Origin: Deltaproteobacteria bacterium
GTDB lineage: Bacteria > Desulfobacterota > Desulfuromonadia > Geobacterales > Pseudopelobacteraceae
Reading direction: 5' to 3'
DNA length: 60,966 nucleotides
Assembly (NCBI GenBank): GCA_021781535.1
Contig: JAJXWO010000024.1
Coordinates: 1 to 60,966 of the forward strand
Position numbers and translations under genes: made by a program
The notes under the pieces: generated by a model
What the model was told of the DNA's origin: nothing
The model's input: only the letters and a program-made list of their open reading frames with translations
Databases searched by the model: none
In this document: piece after piece, positions 44,606 through 52,520 of the stretch
How positions within the stretch are numbered: position 1 is the first letter of the stretch
Layout of the letters: every line of letters starts with the position of its first letter

Positions 44606-44887
44606 TTAAGGGCCGGTAAGCAGATTGTTGAGCATATCATCGGCTTCTTTCAGCTTGTCCTGAAGCTTCTGGAGCTCCTCGGCAGTGTAAACTCTCTGCC
44701 CCTTTTTGATTTCAGCATTCAGCTTCTCCATCTTTTGCTGGATACTCATGGTTGTATCCCTGCATCCTTGAGAAAGAAGCAGGCATTCATCTTTTTTCGT
44801 CTCGGACATTCCCTTGTCGTCGGCAAAAGAAACTCCAAGTCCCATACATGTCACTGCCAGCAATAAACTCACAACTAACTTTTTCAT
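44606..44887 (-). CDS. Small periplasmic hypothetical protein
   Basis: 93 residues, GGAGG before the ATG. A signal peptide (about 1-22, ending VSFA) is followed by a helical, charged mature part with two Cys (DECLLLSQGCRD) that may form a disulfide, and a coiled coil (EKLNAEIKKGQRVYTAEELQKL). I do not know the family by name. It has its own terminator and a possible promoter motif at 44931. Confidence 0.72.
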   Translation of the reverse strand: MKKLVVSLLLAVTCMGLGVSFADDKGMSETKKDECLLLSQGCRDTTMSIQQKMEKLNAEIKKGQRVYTAEELQKLQDKLKEADDMLNNLLTGP

Positions 44888-45191
44888 GTTAAGTCCTCCA
44901 TAGAAAATTTGACATCAACGGATTCAACTATCACGAAATATGCCAAAAAAATGTTAAAAATAAAACGACAGATATCAGCCTGTTGCACATCGTATGGAAA
45001 ATATTGCTGTTACTTTAATTCCGCATGCCGAAGAGCACAAGGGGAGGAAAGGCGATGTAAAATGACATTCCCGGTAATGTAAAAAATTTACGAATGGTTG
45101 ATTTGGAGCCACGACGGTTCTTTTTAAAACAAGAATAATGTGCACAGAACTGCTGTTATAATAAAACCGGCAACAGTCGCTACGGTCAACT
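44888..45191. other. Intergenic interval upstream of the small periplasmic protein
   Basis: 304 bases without a gene. The minus-strand sequence of 44931-44946 (TTGGCATATTTCGTGA) resembles the TTGGCAYR-type motifs found upstream of the STAS genes, and would give a 34-base leader. The remaining ~240 bases show nothing clear. Confidence 0.45.
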
Positions 45192-45743
45192 CTAAAAGGC
45201 GTAACTTATTCCAAATAAGTGCGTATCAAGGCCGGGGTTCGGAGTGCCTTTAGGATAGAAAATGTGCCCGTTTGATAAGTGCTGCAACCGGTAGCCAATC
45301 TTGATATTATTACTGAATCGGTAGTTAAGCCCCATGTAGGCTCCAAACAAAACCATACTCCCGAAATCCTGTTTGCCGAAATGACGTCTTCCCAGAATAT
45401 CGGCATTAATGCCGACATCAGCCGCCAAGCCGATCCCTTGCTTGTAGAGAATAAGACCGGGACCGGCTGAAGTGATAATGCTGGTTTCTCCTCCGCCGCT
45501 CAGAACCCCGAGCGAGAAATCAGCTTTCGGCTTGACTCCCCACCCTGATGAATTATGCCAATCCCACGGCAGGCCATATACCGCAAACGCGTCGTACTGG
45601 TGAAAATATTCATGTTTCTTGTTCGCTGGAATAGCTATTCTTACGCCGGCCTCGTTCCACTCCGATTCCGCGGATTGGCTTATAGCAGGAAAAACACAAA
45701 CAATGATTAAAACAAGAAGTAGTTTAGTTAGAAGAATTCGCAT
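45192..45743 (-). CDS. pagL: PagL-type lipid A 3-O-deacylase
   Basis: 183 residues. A signal peptide (about 1-24) is followed by an eight-strand outer-membrane beta-barrel ending in aromatic Phe (GISYAF). GYRLQHLSNG holds the catalytic His155 and Ser157, and the downstream NPGLD supplies a probable acidic residue. PagL removes the 3-O acyl chain from lipid A in the outer membrane, changing surface charge and immune or phage recognition. A modest insertion lies between the Ser and the acidic residue. It is a single-gene unit, 355 bases from the next operon. Confidence 0.88.
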   Translation of the reverse strand: MRILLTKLLLVLIIVCVFPAISQSAESEWNEAGVRIAIPANKKHEYFHQYDAFAVYGLPWDWHNSSGWGVKPKADFSLGVLSGGGETSIITSAGPGLILYKQGIGLAADVGINADILGRRHFGKQDFGSMVLFGAYMGLNYRFSNNIKIGYRLQHLSNGHIFYPKGTPNPGLDTHLFGISYAF

Positions 45744-46097
45744 AAAACGCTCCTTGAGAATATATCGTTAGTTTCTTTGCCAGCCCGTAATGATGTGTTT
45801 TTTTACCAGTTATTTGTAATCACGTTTGGCAGGCTGTTGATACAATAAACCGCTTGTGGACAACATTGTTATTGGAGCGACTGGCATCATAAGCCATGCC
45901 ACGCTTACACACTATTAATTGTATAAATAGTAGCAGCTTAGAATGATTATACAAGCTGTGGATGTAAAAAAAATGCAGGGAGATACTGCTTTTTGAGGAG
46001 AAAAGCTGGGATGATACGGCGGTTGTCGAGCGTCTTAATCATTTTGTGTGTGCAGACTTTTCGAATGGTTTGATGCCCGTTGATCCTGCTATGGGGA
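45744..46097. other. Intergenic interval upstream of pagL
   Basis: 354 bases, no gene. A GTGGCATGGCTTATGAT sequence on the minus strand (about 45892-45908) loosely resembles the sigma-54-like motifs. No convincing terminator for the kinase operon was found. Confidence 0.4.
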
Positions 46098-48038
46098 TTA
46101 AACAGCCTGCATTACTCTTTGCAGTTCTGTCTCAAGCACATTAAGGCTGTACGGTTTACGAATAAACCCGGAAGGGGCGTGACTGGTGATGCGGTCACTC
46201 AGTTCCTCTTCGTTGAAACCGCTTGAAATAATAACCTTTATACCCGGCCTGATGCTGTAGATTTCTTTCATGGCAGCGATCCCATCCATATTGGGCATGA
46301 TCAGATCCAGAAGGACAACAACGATTTCATCAGCATGTTCACGAAATTTTGCAACGGCATCAACGCCGTCACAGGCGGTAATAACTGTGTAACCGCAGTG
46401 TTTAACCATCGTTGTACAGACTTTCAGAACGGGCTTTTCGTCATCGACAACCAGAACCATGCCGGAATGCTCATGCTGCCGGGAAACCTCTGTTTTGGCC
46501 GGAGAAGTAACTGGTGCTTGAATCCCGGCCGGCGGTGCCGATTCCGGGATCGGGAACAGCACTCTGAAGGTTGTGCCCATTCCGGGCTTGCTTTCCACAA
46601 ACAGGGCGCCACGGTGAGTCCTCATTATCCCGTTGACGGCCGACATCCCCAGGCCGCGTCCGGTAAATTTCGTGGTAAAGAAAGGGTCAAAGAGGCGCTT
46701 AAGGGTTTCCTCACTCATGCCGCAGCCATTATCACTGATCTCAAAAAATGCATAACGCCCCGGATCCGGGTTGTCGTTCAGCAGACTGGCAGCCAGGCAC
46801 GCGTGGTCGCAAATCTGCGTGCCGGTAGTGATACCAATCGAACCCGGCTGTTCCTGGATCGATTCCACGGCATTGGTGATCAGGTTCATGACTATCTGTT
46901 GAATATGAGCTTCATCTGCCAGGATGAACGGAAGTTCCGGCGAGAGGCGCAGCTCAAATGAAACCGCTCTGGAGGTGGCCGGATTTACAATTTCGACATT
47001 TTCCCTGATCAGGTTATTCAGGTTGATTTTCTTTTTGGTGATTACCCCCTTGCCGACATAGGTCAACATCAGGTTGGTGAGAAGGGCTGCATGTTTGGCC
47101 GAGGTCATGGCATTGGAAATATACTTTTGAGCTGCTGAAGCAGCGTCAAGTTTCAGCGAGGCAAGTTCCATATTGCCGCACATGGACTGGAGCAGGTTGT
47201 TGAAATCGTGGGCAATGCCGCCCGCCATCACTCCGAGGCTCTCCAATTTCTGGGTTTGGAGTATCTGGCGTTCAAGATTCAGGCGTTCTTCCTGAAGCCG
47301 GCTGTTTTCCTCACCTCGCTGCTGTAATGTTCTCGCCAGGTTATTAACGGCCCGGGCCGCCTGCCCGGCTTCATCTTCGGATTCAATGCTGATTCGAGAG
47401 CTGAAGTCGCCATCTTGCATGATATCTATGCCATGAACAAGGACGTTGAAGGAACGGGTTACCTGCCGGAGTACCATGTAGCTGAGAAGTGAAACCGACA
47501 GCCAGAAGGCAATGGCAATGCCGGATGAAACCACAACCAGGGTGCGGATCATGCGAGCCAGATCTCCCGTGCCCCGTTCAATGCGCACGGTGCCGATGAG
47601 CGTTCCGGGAATGTTGTGCTTCTCGCTGGAGATCATATCAGAAGGGCTGCTGCCAAAGGGGATGCTACGCACCTCTGCTGTCTCATTAAGTATCTTAGTG
47701 TCTGTACCGGCAAACGGGGCATGGATATCCGTCACTACTCTGCCGTCATTGGTGGTAATAACCACCCTGCGGATTTCCGTCCTGTGGGCTGCTTCCTCGG
47801 CCAGCTGTTTCAGAACTTCGGTGTTCTCGGCGTACAGCGGGAGCCGGACTGAATCGGCCAGATACTGGGTGAGCAGGCGTATCTGGATGGTAGCATGCTC
47901 ACGTTTTTCACGGATTTCGGTGGTAATGTACAGGGTGCAGAAAATGATGGAGATGAGCGCGGTTAACAGGGTGAAGGCGCCGAAAAGTTTTAGCTGGAAA
48001 TTGGAGCTGAAGCGGGACAGTAATGCGCGTGGTGACAT
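46098..48038 (-). CDS. Membrane hybrid histidine kinase (HAMP-HisKA-HATPase-REC)
   Basis: 646 residues. A first membrane helix (about 17-38), periplasmic sensor (about 40-165), second helix (about 165-190) and HAMP are followed by a coiled coil and the H box GGIAHDFNNLL (His near 275). ATPase boxes: NLITNAVESI, ISDNGCGM, GRGLGMSAV. The C-terminal receiver (about 530-645) has VVDDE, LLDLIMPNMDG and the KPYS lysine. It is the third gene of the receptor operon, 11 bases after the binding-protein gene. It probably senses the state of the transport pair. Confidence 0.9.
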   Translation of the reverse strand: MSPRALLSRFSSNFQLKLFGAFTLLTALISIIFCTLYITTEIREKREHATIQIRLLTQYLADSVRLPLYAENTEVLKQLAEEAAHRTEIRRVVITTNDGRVVTDIHAPFAGTDTKILNETAEVRSIPFGSSPSDMISSEKHNIPGTLIGTVRIERGTGDLARMIRTLVVVSSGIAIAFWLSVSLLSYMVLRQVTRSFNVLVHGIDIMQDGDFSSRISIESEDEAGQAARAVNNLARTLQQRGEENSRLQEERLNLERQILQTQKLESLGVMAGGIAHDFNNLLQSMCGNMELASLKLDAASAAQKYISNAMTSAKHAALLTNLMLTYVGKGVITKKKINLNNLIRENVEIVNPATSRAVSFELRLSPELPFILADEAHIQQIVMNLITNAVESIQEQPGSIGITTGTQICDHACLAASLLNDNPDPGRYAFFEISDNGCGMSEETLKRLFDPFFTTKFTGRGLGMSAVNGIMRTHRGALFVESKPGMGTTFRVLFPIPESAPPAGIQAPVTSPAKTEVSRQHEHSGMVLVVDDEKPVLKVCTTMVKHCGYTVITACDGVDAVAKFREHADEIVVVLLDLIMPNMDGIAAMKEIYSIRPGIKVIISSGFNEEELSDRITSHAPSGFIRKPYSLNVLETELQRVMQAV

Positions 48039-48049
48039 TGTCAGGCCCT

Positions 48050-48928
48050 TTAATGGGTGGGAAGTCTTTTCATCTTGCCAAAGAGAGAACCAAACTTCTT
48101 CAGAACCGAATTGTTCGTCTTGTAGGCTGTGCCGTGCGCGTATCGCACAGGCATGGCAGAAGGATTGCTGCCATCGAGAATTGCTGCAGCCATGGTACCG
48201 CCCTGGCGCCCCAGTTCGGTGGGATTTATTTCAACAACTGCAGCAGCCCCCAAGCCAAGATAGCTGCCGGCAAAAGAGATCACCGGAATGCGCTGTTCCT
48301 GGCCGAAACGGAAGTACGCTTCGACCGTTTCCCGGGCAACTGCGGTGACATCGGGCAGCATCCAGAGCGCATCAACCTTTCCGGCCAGCGAGGATAATTG
48401 GGCCAGCGTATTACGTGGTGCCGATACTTCACGGGTAACCAGCTCGATACCCGCCTTTTCGGCCATGTGCCGGGCGTACTGCACATACCAGCCGCTTCTG
48501 GCTGGATTGTAGATAACACCGACACGGTGGGTAGCCATCGTCTGGAAGAGGGTAATATAGCGTTCCGGCGGCGCGAACATGCCGACTCCGGTCAGGTTGG
48601 AGTGAGAAGCCTTCAGTTTATGGATTCCAAGTGCCATCAGGGCGATTACCGGAGTCTGCTGGACCGTGCGCGTAGCGGTCAGGGCGGCATCTCCCACAGC
48701 CAGGATCATGCGGGGACGATCTTCGCGGACGATCCGGACGACATCAACCTCGGCATAGTCGGACAGCACAATTGTACGTTGCGAGTTGCTGTTCGTGGTG
48801 CGGAAGCCCTTCAAAGCCTCTTCATAGGCTGGATCGCGCCGGCTCTGGAGTACGAGGATATCGTACGCCTGGGCCAGGGTCGGAAGCAGGGTCGCCAGGG
48901 CGAGTATGAGGAACATACAGCGTCTCAT
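48050..48928 (-). CDS. Periplasmic ABC-type substrate-binding protein
   Basis: 292 residues. The signal peptide ends near residue 21 (LAQA). The body resembles the PF04392-type binding proteins: DILVLQSRRDPAYEEALKGF, PRMILAVGDAALTA, TGVGMFAPPERYITLF, GVIYNPARSGWYVQYA, ISFAGSYLGLGAAAVVEINP. Its ATG overlaps the receptor stop by one base. No ABC permease or ATPase follows; a sensor kinase does. It may therefore bind a ligand for signalling instead of import. The ligand is unknown; the family includes amino-acid and purine binders. Confidence 0.85.
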   Translation of the reverse strand: MRRCMFLILALATLLPTLAQAYDILVLQSRRDPAYEEALKGFRTTNSNSQRTIVLSDYAEVDVVRIVREDRPRMILAVGDAALTATRTVQQTPVIALMALGIHKLKASHSNLTGVGMFAPPERYITLFQTMATHRVGVIYNPARSGWYVQYARHMAEKAGIELVTREVSAPRNTLAQLSSLAGKVDALWMLPDVTAVARETVEAYFRFGQEQRIPVISFAGSYLGLGAAAVVEINPTELGRQGGTMAAAILDGSNPSAMPVRYAHGTAYKTNNSVLKKFGSLFGKMKRLPTH

Positions 48929-50802
48929 CAGAATCTCACCCTCACTCCGCCTTCAAACCAGCGTGATGCATTTTTGTAGATGACTGAGTCGGTTGTCTGT
49001 ACACCGTTGAATAGGTTGTGTCCTGAGAAGAACAGCTCCGGAGATAATTCGGAATCAGTCTTCACTTTCCAGTTCAGGTGCAGATCCCAGATCATGCCGG
49101 AGCTTTGGGACTGGTAGTCGGCAGGTGAATTCCACCAGACGTAGTTGCCGGTCAGTGCGCCGCTTAACCCGAGTTCTGGCTTGTCATAGTTCAGGGACAG
49201 CTTGACGACGTGCGGAGGAACGGTCTGATCACTGTTGGTCTGTAGCTGTTCGCCGGTATCACTGTTTTTGGCGTACAGGTAAGTATAACCACCCGTGAGG
49301 GAAAAGTTGAGAATTGGCGTGGTACGGGCTTCGATCTCGAACCCCTGCCGATCCTGGTTAGTTATTGCTCCACTGCCAGCAGCTTCGCTGTCGCGCAAGG
49401 TATTATAGAAATAGGTGCCTTTCAGCCACAAGTACGGAACCGCTCCCGTTTCGATACCACCCTGAACGGTTTGTATCTTCTGCAGGGCGTTGGTCTGGTT
49501 ACGGGGTGTCGGTAGGGTGAACCCTTTGGCACCATAGGCGCGCAACGTCGTGTTTTCGGCAAGCTGATAGGTTGCGCCCAAAGTGTAACTCGTGCTATCG
49601 CCGGAAATGCCGGTATGATCCAGGCGAATACCGGGAAGAATAGTCAAGCTACCGACTGTATACGCGCCGTTGCCGTACAATGCCCAGCGATCCCAACTCC
49701 GGTCATAGAAGGGAGGATCCGGGTTCAGCAGATCCATAGATGTTGCCTGTACATGGGCATATTCAAAACCGGTAACCAAGCTCTGCTGGCTATCACCCCA
49801 CGTCAAACGGGCATTTGCCCCGCGGCTTGAATCCCGTACGTCGAAGTCATTGAAGAAGACAACGGTTCCTTGGTCACTCCCGCCGAGTTTGGTATGGTCA
49901 TCACGATTGGTGAGGTAACCGTCAAGGTCAAGATTAAGCTTGTTGCCGAGTGGCTGTTGGAACTTCAGGAAGTCGTTGTTTCGGCGGTACTCATTGTTAT
50001 CATGGATAAATCCCCAGTTTCGGGGTGGGCCAACGTTCGCTTCATCCAACCCCGGTGTGGCTGCCAGATGTGACATACCGAGAGTTACAGTGCCGTTGCC
50101 CGGCAGGGTGTAGACAAGTTTGCCGTACAGGTTGTTCAGGTTGGTGGCTGTGTTGGGAGAGAAGCCGTCAGAGCGGAGGTTGCCTGCGGTCAGGTAATAG
50201 CCGAGGCGGTTTTTGGTGCCGCTCAGTTCAGCGCGGCTGTCGGCGGTGAATTTAGAACCGATAGAGCCGGAAATCATTCCCGAGACAGCTCGCTCCGGGT
50301 TCGGCGCTTTGGTGATGATGTTGATTACGCCACCAAGGGCAGGTCCCCATGTGGCAGATGCTGCTCCCTTGATAATCTCGATTCGTTCGATCTGTTGAAC
50401 CGGAATCAAGCCGGGCCATGCTACATTCTGATCAAAATCGTTCTGACGAATGCCGTCGATCAGTACCAGCACCGTATTGCTTAAGGCCCCCTGGATATTG
50501 AAGAAGGTAAAGGTGCTCGGAGTGCGGAGGTAGTCGAGCTGAATGCCGGGAACGGTCTGCAGTACTTCGGCCAGTGTGTGCGCGTTGAGACGAACAATGT
50601 CGGCGGCGGTAATGACGGTGGCGTTCTCGGCAGTTCTGGAAGTTGGTTGGGGAATATGAGAGGTGGAAGCGAGTATTTTTTCTGGCGTCTCGGTGAAGCC
50701 AAGGGTCTCAAGTGGATCGTCGTCGGCAAAAACAGGCAATGCACCGCAAAGCAGGAATGCCAGCAGCACAATAATCACTTTTTGAGAGACTGAATGACTC
50801 AA
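48928..50802 (-). CDS. TonB-dependent outer-membrane receptor
   Basis: 624 residues. A signal peptide (about 1-26) is followed by a plug domain with NATVITAADIVRLNAHTLAEVL, VPGIQLDY, VLVLIDGIRQND and QQIERIEIIKGAASATWG. The 22-strand barrel follows and ends with FEGGVRVRF. A TonB box may lie in PLETLGFTET. It imports a scarce ligand such as a metal chelate, cobamide or peptide across the outer membrane using TonB energy. It heads an operon with a binding protein and hybrid kinase, and its start is 262 bases from a divergent RiPP precursor. Confidence 0.9.
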   Translation of the reverse strand: MSHSVSQKVIIVLLAFLLCGALPVFADDDPLETLGFTETPEKILASTSHIPQPTSRTAENATVITAADIVRLNAHTLAEVLQTVPGIQLDYLRTPSTFTFFNIQGALSNTVLVLIDGIRQNDFDQNVAWPGLIPVQQIERIEIIKGAASATWGPALGGVINIITKAPNPERAVSGMISGSIGSKFTADSRAELSGTKNRLGYYLTAGNLRSDGFSPNTATNLNNLYGKLVYTLPGNGTVTLGMSHLAATPGLDEANVGPPRNWGFIHDNNEYRRNNDFLKFQQPLGNKLNLDLDGYLTNRDDHTKLGGSDQGTVVFFNDFDVRDSSRGANARLTWGDSQQSLVTGFEYAHVQATSMDLLNPDPPFYDRSWDRWALYGNGAYTVGSLTILPGIRLDHTGISGDSTSYTLGATYQLAENTTLRAYGAKGFTLPTPRNQTNALQKIQTVQGGIETGAVPYLWLKGTYFYNTLRDSEAAGSGAITNQDRQGFEIEARTTPILNFSLTGGYTYLYAKNSDTGEQLQTNSDQTVPPHVVKLSLNYDKPELGLSGALTGNYVWWNSPADYQSQSSGMIWDLHLNWKVKTDSELSPELFFSGHNLFNGVQTTDSVIYKNASRWFEGGVRVRF

Positions 50803-51064
50803 TTCAGATTCCTGTTCCTATCCCATTGCAATACTTACGTCTAGTAACACACAATAGATAACAAAAGCTGTAGTCGATTGTACACAAAAAAAATAATGAA
50901 TCTTCCTATATACGTCAGATTGGTAGTAAACTACGCCACTATTGTCTTTCCTTCAGTGCCACGGATTTATTGCTGGCAAATATTTTTGAGTTATATATCA
51001 TCAACCGTGAAAAAGTCGACCACACATTGTGTGGCTGGCTAAACAATCACGAGGAGGTTACATT

Positions 51065-51148
51065 ATGGCAATCGAAGTACTGGATGAAGGGGTGGAAAAC
51101 GCAGCGATGGTAAGTGCTTGCTGCACTGCTGCAAGCGGCCGTAGTTGA
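51065..51148 (+). CDS. RiPP precursor peptide (geopeptide-like)
   Basis: 27 residues: leader MAIEVLDEGVENAAMV, then SACCTAASGRS. The start has a near-ideal ribosome binding site (GAGGAGG, 6-base spacing). The adjacent Cys pair near the C-terminus is the obvious substrate for the radical SAM protein encoded just downstream. I recall that Geobacter genomes carry such pairs under the name geopeptide. The mature product, cleavage site and modification are unknown. No transporter or protease gene is next to it. Confidence 0.8.
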   Translation: MAIEVLDEGVENAAMVSACCTAASGRS

Positions 51149-51166
51149 TTATTCTGTTTGGAACAC

Positions 51167-51191
51167 GAATGGGGGCGCGAGTCCCCCATTC
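51167..51191 (+). promoter_or_regulatory. Hairpin between RiPP precursor and maturase genes
   Basis: GAATGGGGG (51167-51175) and CCCCCATTC (51183-51191) form a perfect 9-bp stem with a 7-base loop and no U run. It may stabilise the precursor message or reduce read-through, giving more peptide than enzyme. It also favours ATG 51209, beyond the stem, as the maturase start. Confidence 0.7.
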
Positions 51192-51208
51192 CGTTCTGGA
51201 ATAATGCC

Positions 51209-52495
51209 ATGCCTCTTTCCCGTTACCTGAAAATTTACCCGGAGCCCGATCATCCCGGTTCTGTACTCCTTTACTCTACCAAGAAAGGTTCTGTTGCCAG
51301 GGTTTCCAAAACTCTGCTCGCCGCCGCGCGGTCCGGTTCGCTGGCCGTGCCGGACCGCGCCGCCCTGCGCCGCCTGGAACTCTGGGTAGACGACCCGGCG
51401 GCAGAACGGGAGGCTATGACCAGTCTGGTCGATCTGACCAACAGCCGCTCCTGCATATTTTCCGCGACGGTGGTGTTGACGTTGGCGTGCAACCTGGCCT
51501 GTCCCTACTGCTTCGAGGATCACTTCCGTGGCGACCATGCCATGAGCGAAGAGACCGCTCGGCTTCTGGTCGCTTATATCAAGCAAGAGCAAATCGATCG
51601 TGGCCGTGATGTGGAACTTCGCTTTTATGGTGGTGAACCGCTCATGGCTGTTTCACGCCTTAAAGAAATCGCCGGGCCTCTCCGGGATGCGGCTGTGGCC
51701 ACCGGTACGAAATTTTCCTGCAGCCTGGTGACTAATGCCACTCTGCTGACACGTCCCGTTGTAAAGGAGTTGCTTCCCTTTGGACTGAGCAGTGCCCAGA
51801 TCACCCTGGACGGCCCAGCGGGAACTCACAACCGCCAGCGCCCCTTTGTTTCTGGTCTGGGAAGTTTTGACACAATTGTTGCTAATCTGCGTTCGGTCTA
51901 CGATCTCATCACCATCAAACCGGGAGGGAACTACACCCGCGACAATTACCATGAGTTTCCGGCCATGCTCGATGATCTGCTTGAAGCTGGCATAGATCCG
52001 GCGCGACTCGGGCCGGTACAATTCGCCCCTATCCATCCCAAATCGGGAGGCCACACCCAGCATGGATCCGCCTGTGGATTCGGCAGTGAGCCGTGGCTTA
52101 TCGAAGCAAATCTCTTTCTGCGTGAAGAATCGATTCGTCGCGGGTTTTCCGTGGAAAAACCACGTATGGGGGTGTGCATGATCGAACTGACTAACAATCT
52201 GGTCGTCGGCTTCGATGGCTCACTCTATAAATGTCCCCCGTTGATGGGATGGCCGGAATTTGCCATTGGCACCCTGGCCGACGGGGTCAGCGATTACCGC
52301 CACTCCCACAATCTGGACGCCTGGAAAAACGACGAATGTCTGGAATGCGCGTATCTGCCGCTCTGTTTTGGCGGCTGCCGTTTCTTTAATAAGCTGAACA
52401 CGGGCAGCATCGATGGTGTGGATTGTCGTCGGGATATGCTGGATGCTTGTCTGGAAACGATTGTGCGGCAGGATTTAAAGCGAGGGCATCAGTGA
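51209..52495 (+). CDS. Radical SAM/SPASM peptide maturase (geopeptide maturase-like)
   Basis: 428 residues from ATG 51209; a TTG at 51158 lies before the hairpin. The radical SAM cluster motif CNLACPYC has Cys94, Cys98 and Cys101. GGEP (FYGGEPLM) is conserved. The C-terminal SPASM region binds further iron-sulfur clusters: YKCPPLMG, then DECLECAYLPLCFGGC and two later Cys. The N-terminal ~85 residues may recognise the leader peptide. Such enzymes form thioether or C-C crosslinks on a precursor's Cys or neighbouring residues. It should act on the 27-residue peptide upstream. Confidence 0.9.
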   Translation: MPLSRYLKIYPEPDHPGSVLLYSTKKGSVARVSKTLLAAARSGSLAVPDRAALRRLELWVDDPAAEREAMTSLVDLTNSRSCIFSATVVLTLACNLACPYCFEDHFRGDHAMSEETARLLVAYIKQEQIDRGRDVELRFYGGEPLMAVSRLKEIAGPLRDAAVATGTKFSCSLVTNATLLTRPVVKELLPFGLSSAQITLDGPAGTHNRQRPFVSGLGSFDTIVANLRSVYDLITIKPGGNYTRDNYHEFPAMLDDLLEAGIDPARLGPVQFAPIHPKSGGHTQHGSACGFGSEPWLIEANLFLREESIRRGFSVEKPRMGVCMIELTNNLVVGFDGSLYKCPPLMGWPEFAIGTLADGVSDYRHSHNLDAWKNDECLECAYLPLCFGGCRFFNKLNTGSIDGVDCRRDMLDACLETIVRQDLKRGHQ

Positions 52496-52499
52496 TCAT

Positions 52500-52520
52500 C
52501 AGGAGGATCTACTCCTCCTG
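52500..52520. terminator. Convergent hairpin between maturase and cyclase genes
   Basis: CAGGAGGA-TCTAC-TCCTCCTG, 8-bp stem, overlapping the end of the minus-strand gene. It has no U tract, so efficiency is uncertain. Confidence 0.4.
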
